From Tenodera sinensis (Eukaryota > Arthropoda > Insecta > Mantodea > Mantidae), in contig CM060972.1 of NCBI GenBank assembly GCA_030765045.1, positions 60,341,773-60,405,772 on the forward strand: 64,000 nucleotides of DNA, written 5' to 3'. The notes under the pieces are model-generated. The model did not search any database and had not been told where the DNA came from. It saw only the letters and a program-made list of their open reading frames with translations. Positions 1 through 11,169 of this stretch are shown one piece after another; within the stretch, counting starts at the first letter, position 1; every line of letters begins with the position of its first letter. A program made the position numbers and the translations under genes.

Positions 1-239
1 GGGTGACTTCAATGTTATTTGAAATGCGAATTTCATTGATCATAACAGCTGAAAGGAATGAGGAAGAACTAAATCTTCACTCTGTAACACTTTCTGCTAG
101 TGTTACATATCCGTTATTTACATCATTCCACTATTTAGTTCGCATTTCCATTCCATTACCTGTGTTCCTCTCTCACTCGTAGTGCCAACCTCTTTTGCCC
201 AGTAGTGCATTTCTTAATGTAAAGATGGCATGGTTTATT

Positions 240-555
240 GACATTGCGCATCATGAAGCCTGTATTCTACAACATTACCGAAATTAAAGGGAATGTGTGG
301 AGTGGTCCCAGGAGTTTGTCCTATTTGTGGTGGGAATGAAGATTTTCATCTTCATATCATTTTTTAATGTAATGGTACAATGGAATGGAAAGTTTGTTAG
401 CTAAAAAGTGGTTAGAGCGGGATAAAAGGATCATTATTGAAAATATTTTTGATGATCAGATATACAGGTAAAAATATTGGGGAATTTCTTTGGAAGATTA
501 AAAAGAAATGGAGATGGTCAGTAGATACGAAAACAGAGGTTGGTAATATATAAAA
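240..555 (+). pseudogene. LINE C-terminal remnant (zinc-knuckle region)
   Basis: Across shifting frames one can read LPKLKGMCGVVPGVCPICGG, then NEDFHLHIIF and IGEFLWKIKKKW. A CPIC..E..H....F pattern followed by a basic tail is typical of the extreme C-terminus of non-LTR retrotransposon ORF2 proteins. There are several stops, no promoter and no ORF start. It sits downstream of the TRIP12 exon at 717, in the next intron. Recognition is by motif only. Confidence 0.3.
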
Positions 556-716
556 TAAAATATGCTTTATGTTAGTAATCAAGTAGATATGTATAGTTTT
601 GTTGTGAGTGGTGTTGGGCAAGTAGCCCGGCCTAATGTCCAACCTGCCATGCATTTGTACCTGGTGACATTATGCAATGAAATGCAACAGATCAAAGCAC
701 AAGTACTTTCACTTAC

Positions 717-864
717 CTTCTCTACGGAAATGAACTCCAAATACTTCTGGAAGTTTCTGCATCAGTATTTCTGCCATCTGTAAAGCACCCACCACAATTC
801 GCAGGTCTTGAGAGGCCATCATGCCTGCTATGTGACTGGACACCACTTGGTTCTTCAGCACCTC
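717..864 (-). CDS. TRIP12: TRIP12 exon: helical repeats downstream of WWE
   Basis: Last TRIP12 exon visible here. The translation begins EVLKNQVVSSHIAGM, carries ALQMAEILMQKLP and ends HFRREG, closely matching the helical-repeat region after the WWE domain of animal TRIP12 (human has VLKNHAVSSHIASM). A CAG acceptor (865-867) and a GTAAGT donor (711-716) bound it. It starts in phase 0, as the upstream exon requires, and ends one base into a codon. TRIP12 is a nuclear HECT E3 ubiquitin ligase; this part is scaffold, not catalytic. The following exons, including HECT, lie beyond the window start. The identity rests on recalled family sequence, but the match is long and collinear. Confidence 0.9.
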
Positions 865-904
865 CTGTAACAGGCAATTCTTTTAGACATCTGTGTTATT
901 AAAG

Positions 905-1420
905 CACCAATAGCTATAACTGGCTGTAAATGCATAGAATGTGCTTCTGTGTTTCACAATATTTGTGCCAAGCTCAACGGTAATAACATTTTTAAGTAAT
1001 GATTCCTAACTTGCAGTTCTAGTGTTGCGACTGGCCTAAACAGTGATCAGACTGGGCAAACTGTTAAATCTGTTCCAAATGAAGTTTTAGTATCCAAAAC
1101 AACCAAATGAAGATTGGTGTGATGTTAGTCGGAAAAAACCCACATGTAATCACAACAGAAAATAGGGAACAAGTAGAGTCAAATCAAATTTGTCCCTCAG
1201 TTGAGTTGCTTGTTTGTGGATTGCATCCTGATATCAGGATGGTCCACATGAACTTATTGGCATCTCATTTTCCCCAGGTGATGCATGAACAGCTAACCAG
1301 TAAAAGCTCTGAACATTACTTGTATTTGAAGACTTCTATTTGTGAATATAATTTTAGGCAGGCTATGGATTCTGCCATATGATCTTATGTGGCTTGTATT
1401 AATTTAGTTTTTGCCTTTGT
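905..1420 (+). pseudogene. Possible LINE ORF1 remnant with a PHD-like finger
   Basis: From about 905 a frame reads ITGCKCIECASVFHNICAKL (C-x2-C-x5-H-x2-C), a PHD/zinc-finger-like pattern found at the start of many insect LINE ORF1 proteins. A second open stretch at 1107-1382 (91 residues; SVELLVCGLHPDIRM, then HYLYLKTSICEYNF) is compatible with the C-terminal RNA-binding part of the same ORF1 class. Frames are broken between them. I could not identify a family, and the second stretch may be chance. Confidence 0.3.
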
Positions 1421-1639
1421 TAGACAGCCATTGTAAATGATTAATTTTTAATCTGGGCTTGCTGCCGTTACATGTATAAACTCTAAATTATCATACAATT
1501 AATAAAATAGAATTTTAATGACATTTTATGACATAAAATTTATACTCCTGACTGAGACATGGGCTAATGATACCTCTACTTATTCTTATAGCTTCTTTAT
1601 TTTAGTTTAAGTAATTCTTACACCCCCCATGGATCACAC

Positions 1640-1966
1640 TCATGGTGGCATGGTGGTAGTATGGCATAGATGAAAGAACAGTAGTCTCCTTATACTGAAT
1701 TATGTGTTTGCCGTCGGCCCATATTGCATGTTCTGCAATTGTGACTTGTCTGTATGTGCCAGCTGGCAGCACCTCTTGTGTTCTTTAAGTCAGGTGTTGA
1801 TGCTGCGTTGGGTGGTACCTATGTACACTGCACCTCAGGAACACGGAATCTGGTAAACATCGGCCGAAGTGAGTGAGTCCCTGGGATCTTTGGCCGACCG
1901 AAGTAAGGTATTAATCTGTCTGGTAGGTTTGAACATAGTTTTGATGTTGTGGCGCCTACTCAAGTA
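1640..1966 (-). pseudogene. Penelope-like element, GIY-YIG endonuclease fragment
   Basis: On the minus strand the sequence reads RRHNIKTMFKPTRQINTLLR, SAKDPRDSLTSADVYQIPC and, after a stop, GAVYIGTTQRSINT..LKEHKRCC. The pattern IKT..P..kI..LLRSAKD, then VYqIPCs.GavYIGTTqRsI, is the RT C-terminus and GIY-YIG nuclease start of Penelope-like elements. GIY-YIG domains cut the target during integration (known for the family). Stops and frameshifts make it inactive. Its natural continuation lies inverted next to it (1967-2400, plus strand). Confidence 0.65.
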
Positions 1967-2400
1967 TAATATAAGGAGTATACAGAGACTATTGTTCTTT
2001 CATCTATGCCAGACTACAACGTGAAGCCATTGAAATTTACAAACACCCCAATAATTTTAACAGGAAGGAAGAAACTCTAAAATTGAACAAAACCTGGCAT
2101 CCGATACTTAAACATAAAAAAGAAGCACTAATGCAGAGAAATCACGTAAACCATTCAGCAATCAGAGCAGAGAAGCCCCATCTATCTAACACATACCTCC
2201 CGCTCAAGTCCAGCCAATCCCCTGTGAGCAGCCCACATATAAATATGGCACCTCCAGTCATAAACGATTCTGTTGTAACTGAACCTTCACCGAGAAGACT
2301 CAGACTACACCACCGATGGTGTCCACTGCAGGTGTGGACAAAACGTCTGGACTTAAAAAATCCAGCAGATCATGGCATTTAAGCCCGGAAGAAATCTCTA
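1967..2400 (+). pseudogene. Penelope-like element, C-terminal tail and end region
   Basis: The plus strand reads RLQREAIEIYKHPNNFNRKE, then ETLKLNKTWHPIL. This REAIEI.KHPNNFNRKEE motif follows the GIY-YIG nuclease in Penelope-like proteins. The open frame continues to the stop near 2382 without recognised domains. The block begins with a copy of sequence (TTCTTTCATCTATGCCA) that also occurs in the opposite orientation at about 1660-1690, so the two pieces form an inverted junction. A hammerhead-like motif follows at 2322. Confidence 0.6.
2322..2347 (+). ncRNA. Hammerhead-ribozyme-like motif (degraded), Penelope-linked
   Basis: CCGATGG, then a stem GTCCAC/GTGGAC closed by a TGCAG-type loop, then AAAACGTC. 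This is the order of the hammerhead core (CUGANGA, stem II, GAAAC, GUC) but with core substitutions, so it is probably inactive. Penelope-like elements are known to carry hammerhead motifs in their terminal repeats. The same flanking block (CAGCAGAtC..GCCCGGAa) follows the motif at 49596. Confidence 0.4.
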
Positions 2401-2599
2401 GCCTTAGTTAGCAAAAGGTTTGGAATATGAGATAAATTCTTATAAACATGGTCTTTCAAAACTGATATGAAATACTTCACTACCAGAATGTCATTTAGGA
2501 TCCTGTTGCAGCTGTCCTGCTGAAGACAATTTATGAACATTTCTCACAGACATTTGAATGAAATGCAGTGGATGACATTACATACAAACAATGGATATT

Positions 2600-2656
2600 T
2601 GGGGTGGAATACAGTACTTCCTCTACTTAGTATACGAAGTAGAGAAAGTAAAAATC
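2600..2656. repeat. Dispersed repeat end with terminal hairpin, copy 1
   Basis: GGGTGGAATACAGTACTTCC, then CTACTTAGTATACGAAGTAG and AGAAAGTAAAAAT. The CTACTT..GAAGTAG part is a small palindrome. Matching ends occur at 17190-17245 and, more diverged, at 23005-23060, so this is the end of a repeat family that I cannot name. Confidence 0.35.
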
Positions 2657-2669
2657 TTTAAATACTGTA

Positions 2670-3860
2670 TGGTTGATAGACTACTCAATTTTCCTGATAA
2701 ATATATAATCTGAGATCCTGACCAATATGGTTTTACATAAGGTGAATCTAGTACTACTATTTATTCTATATTCAGAGAAATTTTACTCATTTGATTCTGC
2801 TAAAATTTTTTGTGATCTTAGCAGGGAATTTGATTACATTAATTCTGATTTGCTGTTTGCTAAACTAGAAAAATTAAGGTATACTTGGTGCAGTTTTAAC
2901 TTGACTTACTTCATACTTGGAAAACATATCGAGATACTCAGATTAAGCACATAACTGATTCTTTTAGAAATATTTATCATTCTAATATTGCTAATGTTGA
3001 TGTAAGTGTTCCGCAGAGCTTCATTTTGGTCTTGCGATGTTTCCCCTGCTTGTAAATGACTGGTCAACTGAAAGAGCACTTTTTAACTATGCATGCTGAT
3101 ACTATTATGATAGTTAAAGATGGTAATAAGGCAGGTCTGGAGATGAACTGTAATGATTTACTATGAGATTTCAAAACCTGGTTTAATGACAAGCTTTATC
3201 TAAATGTTAATTAAACTGGCTTTGTTCATTTCCATGTGTATCAATAAAGGAATCTTTGGCAAAAGTACTAATATATTTGATCAGAATCTGCATTGTCTTC
3301 AGCATCTAAATTCTTCGAAATTAATTTTGATGAACATCTACCTCGGCTATCCCATTGTGTTGAATTAACTAAAAACCTAAATGGTTATAGTTATCAATTA
3401 TGGGTTCTATTGTGTCTAAATATTAAGGAAGTACTTATATTCTGCTTTGCACATGTAGAATTTTGACTGGCATATGGTGTTTGTTTATGGGGCTTTGGTT
3501 CCATGATTCAGAAGATATCTATTGCCCAAAAACATATCATACAATGTATTACAGATATTGATGGCAGAAAATCATATAAGGTATATTTTATTAGTTAACA
3601 TATTGTCTATCTGTGGATTGTATATTTTTAAACTATTGGAGTTAATATTAATAGTTTATTTCCTTAGAAATGTTAATCTGCATAGTATAATACCACACAG
3701 GACATAATTTTAGCATTACTATGGACCACTTGGCAAAATTTGATATTTTCCCTATGATCTATGGTATGAAATTGTTCAATTCACTGCCTGTGAAATATTA
3801 AATCTAGAACTAATTTTAAGTATTTTAAAAGTAATCAAGATAATTTTAATTAAAATATGT
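2670..3860 (+). pseudogene. CR1/jockey-like LINE reverse transcriptase, heavily decayed
   Basis: Broken frames keep the order of RT motifs. They are an AKIFCDLSREFDYINSDLL block (RT domain A, with its Asp), VPQSFILVLRC (VPQGSILGP-like), HADTIMIVKD (FADD-like) and NDKLYLNVN.TGFVHF. Near the end come ISIAQKHIIQCITD and LILSILKVIKI..ICH, typical of the thumb and C-terminus of CR1/jockey-group LINEs. Many stops show an old copy. The next feature downstream is the TRIP12 exon at 3989. Confidence 0.55.
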
Positions 3861-3988
3861 CATTAATTAATATTTGAATGCTATTAATTTTAAGTTGTAA
3901 CTGTATATGACCTATCTTATGGCTCAAAGCTCTGTAAGATAAAAACAAATATCTATAAGCATTATTATGTGTTAAGTGCAGAACATAC

Positions 3989-4169
3989 CTTGAGCAGGTC
4001 CGCAGAGGCATAATACACCATGCGCAGCAGAGCACGTAGACATTTGCAGCGCACTGCAGGGCCAGCAGAGGAACTGTATACCTCATATAGCACACTAAAT
4101 AATGATCGAATAAATGATGCTGCAAGTCCTCTCTCCTCTCTCAAGCATGCCACCCTTGCATCTCGAGTG
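3989..4169 (-). CDS. TRIP12: TRIP12 exon: start of post-WWE helical repeats
   Basis: The 181-bp exon reads STRDARVACLREERGLAASF, then SLFSVLYEVYSSSAGPAVR, and ends ADLLK. YEVYSSSAGPAVR is essentially identical to human TRIP12. The acceptor CAG is at 4170-4172 and the donor GTATGT at 3983-3988. It receives two bases of a split codon from the exon at 6164 and ends in phase 0, so it joins exactly to the exon at 717. The residue run before AASF (many Arg, Glu) is less conserved and belongs to the variable linker. The intron to the next exon is about 3.1 kb and holds Penelope and LINE debris. Confidence 0.92.
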
Positions 4170-4563
4170 CTGGAACAAAATATCTCAATGTGAATTTATT
4201 TACAAAAATGATATGTAGGGTCATCCATTCCCCCTATCTCTGCTTTTGCAGACTGATGGGCAGAATGTTTCCTCTGATACTGTGGTTAACTTTCTTCTAG
4301 GAATTTGACTGGTATGCATTTCTGCTGATATGTTTTGTGAAATTCTGCACGAAACTATAATGAGGAGCAGAGGGGAATATTCACCATAAAATATTAATAG
4401 ATTGTACAATAATTTCATAAAGAATGGCCTTTCAACATTGTCACATAGTCTGGCTTTGAATTTCCATAATTTTGTATGGACATCAAGAGAAATAACTGAA
4501 TGGTAATGGGAAATTTTGTTGAAAATCTTCATGCTGTATTGCTGAATTTAAATAAGACGTTTG

Positions 4564-4771
4564 GTAATTATTATTTATTTATGCCGACAAACTTACTGTT
4601 GGTGTTTTTGAACACACAAGCCGTGTGTGGGCAATGTTTGAGAGGTAGAACTGGAACTTAATTTTTACATTCCAGTAGAGGTAGAACTGAAACTACTGAA
4701 GCATTGCCCACACACGGCTTGTGTGTTTAAAAACACCAATAGTAAGTTTGTTGGCATAAATAAATAATTTC
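4564..4771. repeat. Foldback of the tRNA-repeat tail
   Basis: The left arm (about 4568-4650, ATTTATTTATGCCGACAAAC.. to the CGTGTGTGGGCAATG block) and the right arm (about 4690-4770) are inverted copies of the 3' tail of the tRNA-derived repeat described below. The central part repeats GAGGTAGAACTG. It could fold into an RNA hairpin of about 80 bp. It lies in the TRIP12 intron between 4169 and 6164. Confidence 0.6.
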
Positions 4772-5030
4772 CATCTGAAGGTTATTTAATCCCGCGACCA
4801 TAATGTACTTGCAATAGTAAGTCACCATTGGGGTAATTGTCTCTGATGTGAGACTGCCTTTGTGGTTTACCAGGAGAAATACGAACTTGTTTGAGAATTC
4901 AATGTCATTCTGGCAGGTTGTCACAATTGCTTAATGGTTAGAGTACCTGCCTGGTAAGCGGAGGGTCTGTGGTTCAAATCCCAGCTGTGGCATTGAATTT
5001 TTAAGTTCCAGTTCTACCTCTCAAAGATGT
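4772..5030 (+). repeat. tRNA-derived SINE-like repeat, copy 1
   Basis: An A-box-like GCTTAATGGTTAGAG (about 4929) and a B-box-like GGTTCAAATCC (4971-4981) sit at tRNA-like spacing. They are followed by CAGCTGTGGCATTGAATTTT and GTTCCAGTTCTACCTCTCAA. The segment before the A box (TTATTTAATCCCGCGACC.. to TTCTGGCAGGTTGTCACA) recurs in the 26.7-27.4 kb copies. The polymerase III promoter boxes indicate origin from a tRNA; this is not a functional tRNA gene. Confidence 0.7.
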
Positions 5031-6163
5031 TTGGTATTTATCCAAAATTATGTTTAACTCAAGAACTCATTGATTGTTGCCTTAAGCATACTGATGGTAG
5101 TTTCTTGGGCTAACACTCAGGTCAAATTTGGGTAACTGCCCAAGCTTTCAGTGACCAACTCTGCGACCATCCTCAGGGAAACTGAAGCTGGACTGAAGGA
5201 GTTATCTAAATTGACCTGTCTGTTAGCCTGAGGCACTATCATCAGTAACCAACGCCGGGAAAGCTTCAAATCATTGAAGTATGTTGTTACAGTATTTTTA
5301 TAGTTTGTGGCTATTTTTTTTTTGCATTAATATTATTTTATTGTCTTAATATGGTGCACAGTTATGGTCTTATATTTATGAAGAAATTAAAACTACAAAG
5401 TGTGAATGTGCTTATATAACAAAGTTATAGTAATTTACAGCTTTTTATCTGTCAATGTTTTTAAAAGAGGAGTGCTTTGAGGTGTCACGGTTGTGGTTTT
5501 GTGTCTATGGTAATCTACTAATACTCATTGTGTTTCTCCTTCACCTCTAAAGGTGCCATGAGTCAATGTGAAAGAGTTTTACCTTAAGACAAACTTTAAT
5601 GTATTTTGCCAGAAATGCACGTTTTGAGGTTATCTGCATCCAAAAAGCTATTTTTATCCTGTAGGAACAGTAACTCAAAAATGAATAGATGTATCAATAC
5701 CAAATTCCGTATATGATTCATGCACAGGAAAATAAATGTCTTTAAGAACACTTTGTCCTCCCAGAGATTGCATCTGATATATGCTAAAGTACACCTTGAT
5801 TACATAAAAAGCAGCAAATAAGATTAAGTAAAATCCAAGGAACATACTTTTATTTCCCTCTGATAGTCACCAATTATTGTCTTGTGATATTTAAGTTACC
5901 ATTTAGCTTTTGCCATACTGGTTCTATGAAAAGATGCAATGCTCATTTAATATTCAAAATAGTTAAACTTGGTGAATGCAGTCATTTATTCTTAGTGTTA
6001 TATGAAGCCATACTTCTGTGAAATCCAGAAATAGTAGAAGTATGTGCCACTATGACTTCAGACACTGAATGCCAATTGCTCAATTATGTGCAAGTGAGTT
6101 GTCTGTGTGATGTGTGATGGCTAAATCTCATGTCACTCTTTTACTGTAACACTAAGCTAGTAC
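5031..6163. other. Intron without recognised features
   Basis: TRIP12 intron between exons 4169 and 6164. AT-rich, no long open frame and no recognised repeat end. I see nothing specific in it. Confidence 0.5.
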
Positions 6164-6305
6164 CTTGTGCCACTGCCATTACTGCAACAGCTGAGGTTGC
6201 TCTCCGAGTTAGAGCTCATGGATCCAGTAGCAAGAGCACCTGCGGATGCAGCAGTAACAGGTTGAGAACTTGCAATAGCAGCTGCCCCAACACTTAATGT
6301 GGAAC
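6164..6305 (-). CDS. TRIP12: TRIP12 exon: Ser/Ala-rich linker
   Basis: This exon encodes a low-complexity segment rich in Ser, Ala and Gly (STLSVGAAAIASSQPV, then SAGALATGSMSSNSES). On composition alone it would be doubtful. It is accepted because a CAG acceptor (6306-6308) and a GTAC-type donor (6160-6163) give phase 1 in and phase 2 out, exactly bridging the exons at 21690 and 4169. In TRIP12 the stretch between WWE and the second helical block is disordered and variable between species, so weak conservation is expected. It may be alternatively spliced, but skipping it would change frame (142 bp). Confidence 0.75.
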
Positions 6306-6989
6306 CTGCAATCAAAGACACATAATGTAGACTTAATGTGCAAAACACAGAAATGGGTTTTCAAAACTGTCATTTTCCTGGTTTATAAATTTAAGCATTT
6401 GTTTGCTTAAAATCAACTTGTTTGCAACCATGAACTTATATGCAGCTGGGAACTTCAGCTCCACCTTGATTAGGTTTGAGTACAAGTAAAATTTCACAAG
6501 TGAATGATATTGAAGAAACACCAGAGCAAATCAGGATCTCAGATCCAAGAAGAAATTACATTATCAAATGCAGATGAAACATTTAGCAGTAAATTTTTGG
6601 GATAAGAGTTGTTAAAGAGATCTCTAAATATTCTAAACTTTTACAAGAAAATTCTATTTTTACTTCTGCAGACAAAACTTGTACCTGTCTAGCAAATATA
6701 GCCAATTTGAAAAGGAGAGAAATCATGTGCACCTTATCCAAGGAAATTTATAACACATGAAATCTGTCGAATGAGGAAGAGTTACTGTGATTATGTTCAG
6801 CCATATTCAAAAGTTTTCTTTCTTAACATCCAATTTATTTAAGTTTTATTTATTATGTAGATTATGACAAAACAAAATCACAATAAGGTCATTTTTAACT
6901 GTATTTTTGAATGAGTTTGTTTGGAGGGTTTATATATTTGTTAAAATGATTGAGTAGTAGTTGTGAAATGCTATATTTATTTGTGTATA

Positions 6990-7735
6990 GTGTCATGCCG
7001 GCTGCAGGTGCATGCCTCATAAACTCAAGGTCAAACTTCTTGATACCTCTTGGCTGCCAAAAAAGAGAGCCAAGGTCAAGCTACCTCATCCACTCGTGGT
7101 GAGTAAACACCCGATAATGAGCACGGCAGAACAAAGAGTTTCAGGAACATTCTGGAAGCTTTGACTGCTGGCTTGTTTGTGGCAGTATCGAGAAAAGGGT
7201 GAATTTCCAGAAAAATCCATGCCACATCATTATAGCCTATAAAAAGCTTGCAGCACGGCGAGAGTGAGTGAGTTTGTAAGACAAAAGGGAAGAATAGTAG
7301 TTGCATGTGATGGAATCATGAGTTGAACAAGACAGGTGTGAGCAGAGAGAGAGTGTGTGCACAAGTGCATGCCTAGTTGTCATCGTGAGAGAATTGTATG
7401 TGTTGACAGAGACAGCTGGGACATTGATACAGTGTGTCAAAGTTATTATGAAAAGCAGTTTTAGTGAGTGTGATCGTTGAAGCCAGCAGTTTGTTGGACA
7501 GAGAGAACTCAAAGACAAAAGTGTGCGCATGTCAAGAGGACAGAACAGCTGTGAGTTGCAATGCCACAAAGAACTGTAGGTTATGTTGAAGATAAGAGCT
7601 GTATTTCTTGCTTCAGTTTAGAAATAACTAAAAGTAACTGGACTGTATTGTCAATTCTTTTCATAATAATATTTATGTTAGGAATAGTATTGAAGAAGTG
7701 GAAAGGAAAAATACAGCCTTAATGTACTAGTACAT
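6990..7735 (+). repeat. Possible solo LTR
   Basis: A GC-richer island begins TGTCATGCCGGCTGCAGG and could end ..ACTAGTACA. It contains a TATA-like CCTATAAAAAGC (about 7228) followed about 25 bp later by an initiator-like region with GTGAGTGAG repeats. This resembles an LTR promoter of an insect retrotransposon. No clear target duplication was found and no second copy is in the window, so the call is tentative. Confidence 0.25.
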
Positions 7736-7741
7736 GACCGA

Positions 7742-8647
7742 CCTTGAGGAGGTGTAGATAAACATATTTTGTTATTGGTAACTAAGTACAGTTTCAACAA
7801 TGTAGAGAAAATTTTCTTGGACTCTAACATGAGTTACATTTAATTTACATCAAGAGGATCTGAAATAAGATTTTTAAAACGTATTAATTCTAAATCATTG
7901 TCAAAATTGTAGTTATAAATCATGCATCATGTAAACCTATGGTCCAAGCTTCTAAATACATTTGTGGATATAATCTACAAGAATGTTCCATTTTAGCCAA
8001 GATTAAACTGAAGTAGGTAGAAAACCGAGTTCTGACACTTAATTTGTATAATATACATGAAAACATACTGTAATAAGCAGAATCAGATTTCTTTTAGTAT
8101 GAACTAAGTGTCAGTAAATGGCAGTGCTACTAAATTGCTAAAAGTTTCGTTACTGCAAACATTATTTATCGTTGTGAACGGTAGCTTGCCATGTTAATTT
8201 AACACATCAGAATTTCAGCACGGCAAAAAGAAATTCAATCACCTACATCAACATAAACTAGCCTGCATCAACATGGAGAAATCCAACTTCACTCTGGTTA
8301 ATCTTTCATAACACACTTTTAGTAAGAAGGAATTAAATTTTCTGAATAAAGGTGTCCAGACTGGTCTAAAGGTTTTGATCAATTCAGATCATTGAATAGC
8401 TGGCACTGAAATAGCCACAGCACATTTGAACAACAATCATAGGAACACAATTTGCAATAATATGCAGAACTATTAAGCAATATACAACAAAGAAAGGTAG
8501 CACACCATAGAAATATTATTAAAACATTGAATAGCAAGCATGTTGTATATTTGAAGGCAGGTAAGGGTAACAGAATTAATTTGGACAGAACTTACTCCCA
8601 AGAGAATGGGAGAGCTGATTAATGGTGGCGGATATCAGCATTTACAT
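7742..8647. other. Intron without recognised features
   Basis: Part of the 15-kb TRIP12 intron between the hypothetical LTR and the hAT element. AT-rich; nothing recognised on either strand. Confidence 0.45.
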
Positions 8648-8832
8648 CAGGCATCCCCAAGTCGAGTCAAGGTCGCTTGAGGGCGTGCGGGACTGAACAT
8701 TACACTCACTGTGGGCCACACAACTATACAGCCCAGCAGTGCAGTGGTGGTGTAACATTACTTATAGTACTGTGGTGTCCTATTTACAATGGCTGCTACA
8801 TCCGCATTGGGAAGATAACTGTCCACACCGCG

Positions 8833-9760
8833 ATGTTTCGAGCAGAATGGGAAGAAAACTTTCTGTTTATGGAAGAAAATGACGTGGCAAAATGTTTAGT
8901 GTGTTACAAAATTCTAAACAAAATAACTAAATATAATTTGCAATGGCATTACTCGCTATGTCATGCACACGATTATGATAAATACAAAGACACTGAACGC
9001 AAGTGTGTTGTTGCAGATCTGATATGTAAAATGAACAAGGAAGATGTAAATATTTGTGCTAGTGTTGTTAGAGTGAGTGACAAAATAGCGTCAGGTATTG
9101 CCAGGAACATGAGATCCTTGAGTAAAGGTGAGATGGTAAAACAATATTTAATTGATGCAGCTGATGAGTTGAGTATTTACACAATTATCAATTAGTCAGT
9201 TTATCCACCTCCACGATAACATGTTGTGTGGAGGACCTTCCGGACGATGTTCAGAGTCAGTTGTCTGAGATAGATAAAACATTCATTGCGTTTTCTCTTG
9301 CAACAGATGAGAGCAATGATATAACTGATGCTGCAGAACTTGTCATCTACATCAGAGGCGTGAATAAAGATCTTGAAATAAGGGAAGAATTATTAGATAT
9401 TGTGCCGATGAAGCATACTACTTACTGGAGACAATATCTTCAGTTGCATTGAGGGAACAATTTGAACTTCCATGGCATAAAATGGTTTCTTTAGCTACTG
9501 ACGAAGTAACGACTATGTGTGGAAAGAAGCATGGTGCTGTGGCATTGGTACAACAAAGAAGGAAAGAAACATACAAATGGAACTTATATCGGTGTATTGC
9601 ATTTTACACCAGGAAAATTTATGTGCTAAAATCACACGTCTGAGCAATGTAATGGATGTTGTTGTGCGAACAATTAATTTCATCAGATTTAAAGGGCTTA
9701 ATCACAGAGAGTTCCGGGCACTACTTGTTGATATTGACAGTGAGTATGGGGCAGTGGCGG
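8833..9760 (+). pseudogene. hAT transposase, N-terminal and catalytic part
   Basis: The open frame starts MFRAEWEENFLFMEENDVAK, then CLVCYKIL and HYSLCHAHDYDKY, a BED-like zinc finger (C-x2-C..H..H). Further pieces read IAFSLATDESNDITDAAELV, KMVSLATDEVTTMCGKKHGA and ITRLSNVMDVVVRTINFIR. These match GTF2IRD2/ZBED-type hAT transposases: ATDESND holds the first catalytic Asp, and ATDEV..M.GK.G the next block. Three frame changes break it. It stops at about 9760, where a second element starts with CAGTGGCGGC. Confidence 0.7.
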
Positions 9761-9869
9761 CTCGCGCCTTACAAAATAGGTGAAGTTCACTTAAGCATGC
9801 TGAAAATACAATGCAAAGCCGGTGTACCACGGTCCAACATTTTTTACCAAGCTTTTAGTATACAATGGA

Positions 9870-11029
9870 GCTATACACAAAAGAAACTGTCTGTCACACG
9901 ATTCATTTTGGTCCAGTACATATGACAGTTCGCGTAATAAGTGAGAGAAATAAACATGGCGGATGCAAATATATACAGTTTTGTTTTAAAATCAAATTTA
10001 AACGGTGTGCCAAACAATGTACAAAAACTGCCTGAGGAGCATTGTTCTTGATTCTTTTTTGAAGTCCATTCAAATGTCCTGACATAACACTCGCTCCATC
10101 GTAACATTGTGCAACTAATTGACGTTCATAATTAAATTCTTTAAGAACACCATGCAGCAAAAGGAACAATGTTTCTGCAGATCTGTCAACACTCACATCA
10201 TGAAATCCGAAAAATTGTTCAACCAATGTGCTCTCTGTATTCACGTATCTTACAATGATAGAGCACTGAGACTATTGACAAATATCTGTAGTGTCGTCAA
10301 CTTCAACAGAAGAGGGGGAAAAAAAAAAAAAAAAAAAAAAAAATCTGAGACATTAATTTCTGGTTTTTAAGTATTCCAAAATACATCCAATCACCTCATT
10401 TTGTATAGATTTAGAATCACCGCTGAATATACTTTTAGAGTTTCAGTACACAAGCTCCTTTAAATTTCCCCGACTTAGCGAAAGCGCACTCTCATCATGA
10501 CCTCAGAATGCTAGCTCTTGTTTACCTAAATACAATGTTGCTTTAATAATCCACTACACAAAAAGCCTATTTAATGTCACGTTTCCATTGAAACGCACAT
10601 GAAAAGGTCTGCTGTTTTCCTGAAGAGCGTCAGCCATTGTGTTTATTTTTTTTTTTCAAAAGCGTTTAGTTGTAATTTACTTTTAAATGTCCCGCCGAAT
10701 CATTGTGCTTGTGAAGGGAACGGATTATATTAATGAAATCTGTGAATCTTTCTGTGTCCCTCACGTTACTTTTGTTGCTGAAAAGTAAACAAGGCCAACA
10801 GAATAGCGATTGCAAACTACGGCTACTGCATAACCAAAAATAGTTATCGAGCCAAAAGCTTTTGAATTTAATAAGTCTTCCTTATTTTCTTATCCTCTCT
10901 TGTAAGGGCTAAATCAATGATATCAGTGGGCCGCCCAAAGTTTAAAACATCCTTCTTGTCCTCATCTTTCCACCCGGAAAATGGGGTTTCTAGCAAATTC
11001 CAAACTAGTATATGGTTCACTGGATTCAT
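9870..11029 (-). pseudogene. Second hAT (TTF/ZMYM-type) transposase fragment
   Basis: The minus strand begins at ATG 11029 with MNPVNHILVWNLLETPFSGW, then KDEDKKDVLNFGRPTDIIDL, the start of TTF-type zinc-finger (ZMYM-like) hAT proteins with their GRPTP-like motif. Decayed sequence follows. From 10244 downward it reads TLVEQFFGFHDVSVDRSAET, QLVAQCYDGASVMSGHLNGL and FVHCLAHRLNLILKQ, the catalytic block (CYDGASVMSG) and the CxxH-L block (HCLAHRLNL). It is inserted in reverse inside the first hAT, with a possible end CAGTGGCGGC at about 9750. An A-run lies at 10320-10343. Confidence 0.65.
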
Positions 11030-11169
11030 AACAAAACAGTTATATTCCGTAATTTAAATATTAAAAGTACTGGAGTCTAGGAAACTCGTAAATTATACCT
11101 ACCGTTCACAGTTGCCTAAAACACTATGTTTTAAGTTTACCGCCAGTTCTTTCTCGAGGTAAACGAATA

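Noticed and set aside
4913..5030. tRNA gene with GGTTCAAATCC and an A box
   Set aside because: The acceptor and anticodon stems do not fold, the same sequence is dispersed in many copies, and it has a long non-tRNA body. It is a tRNA-derived repeat.
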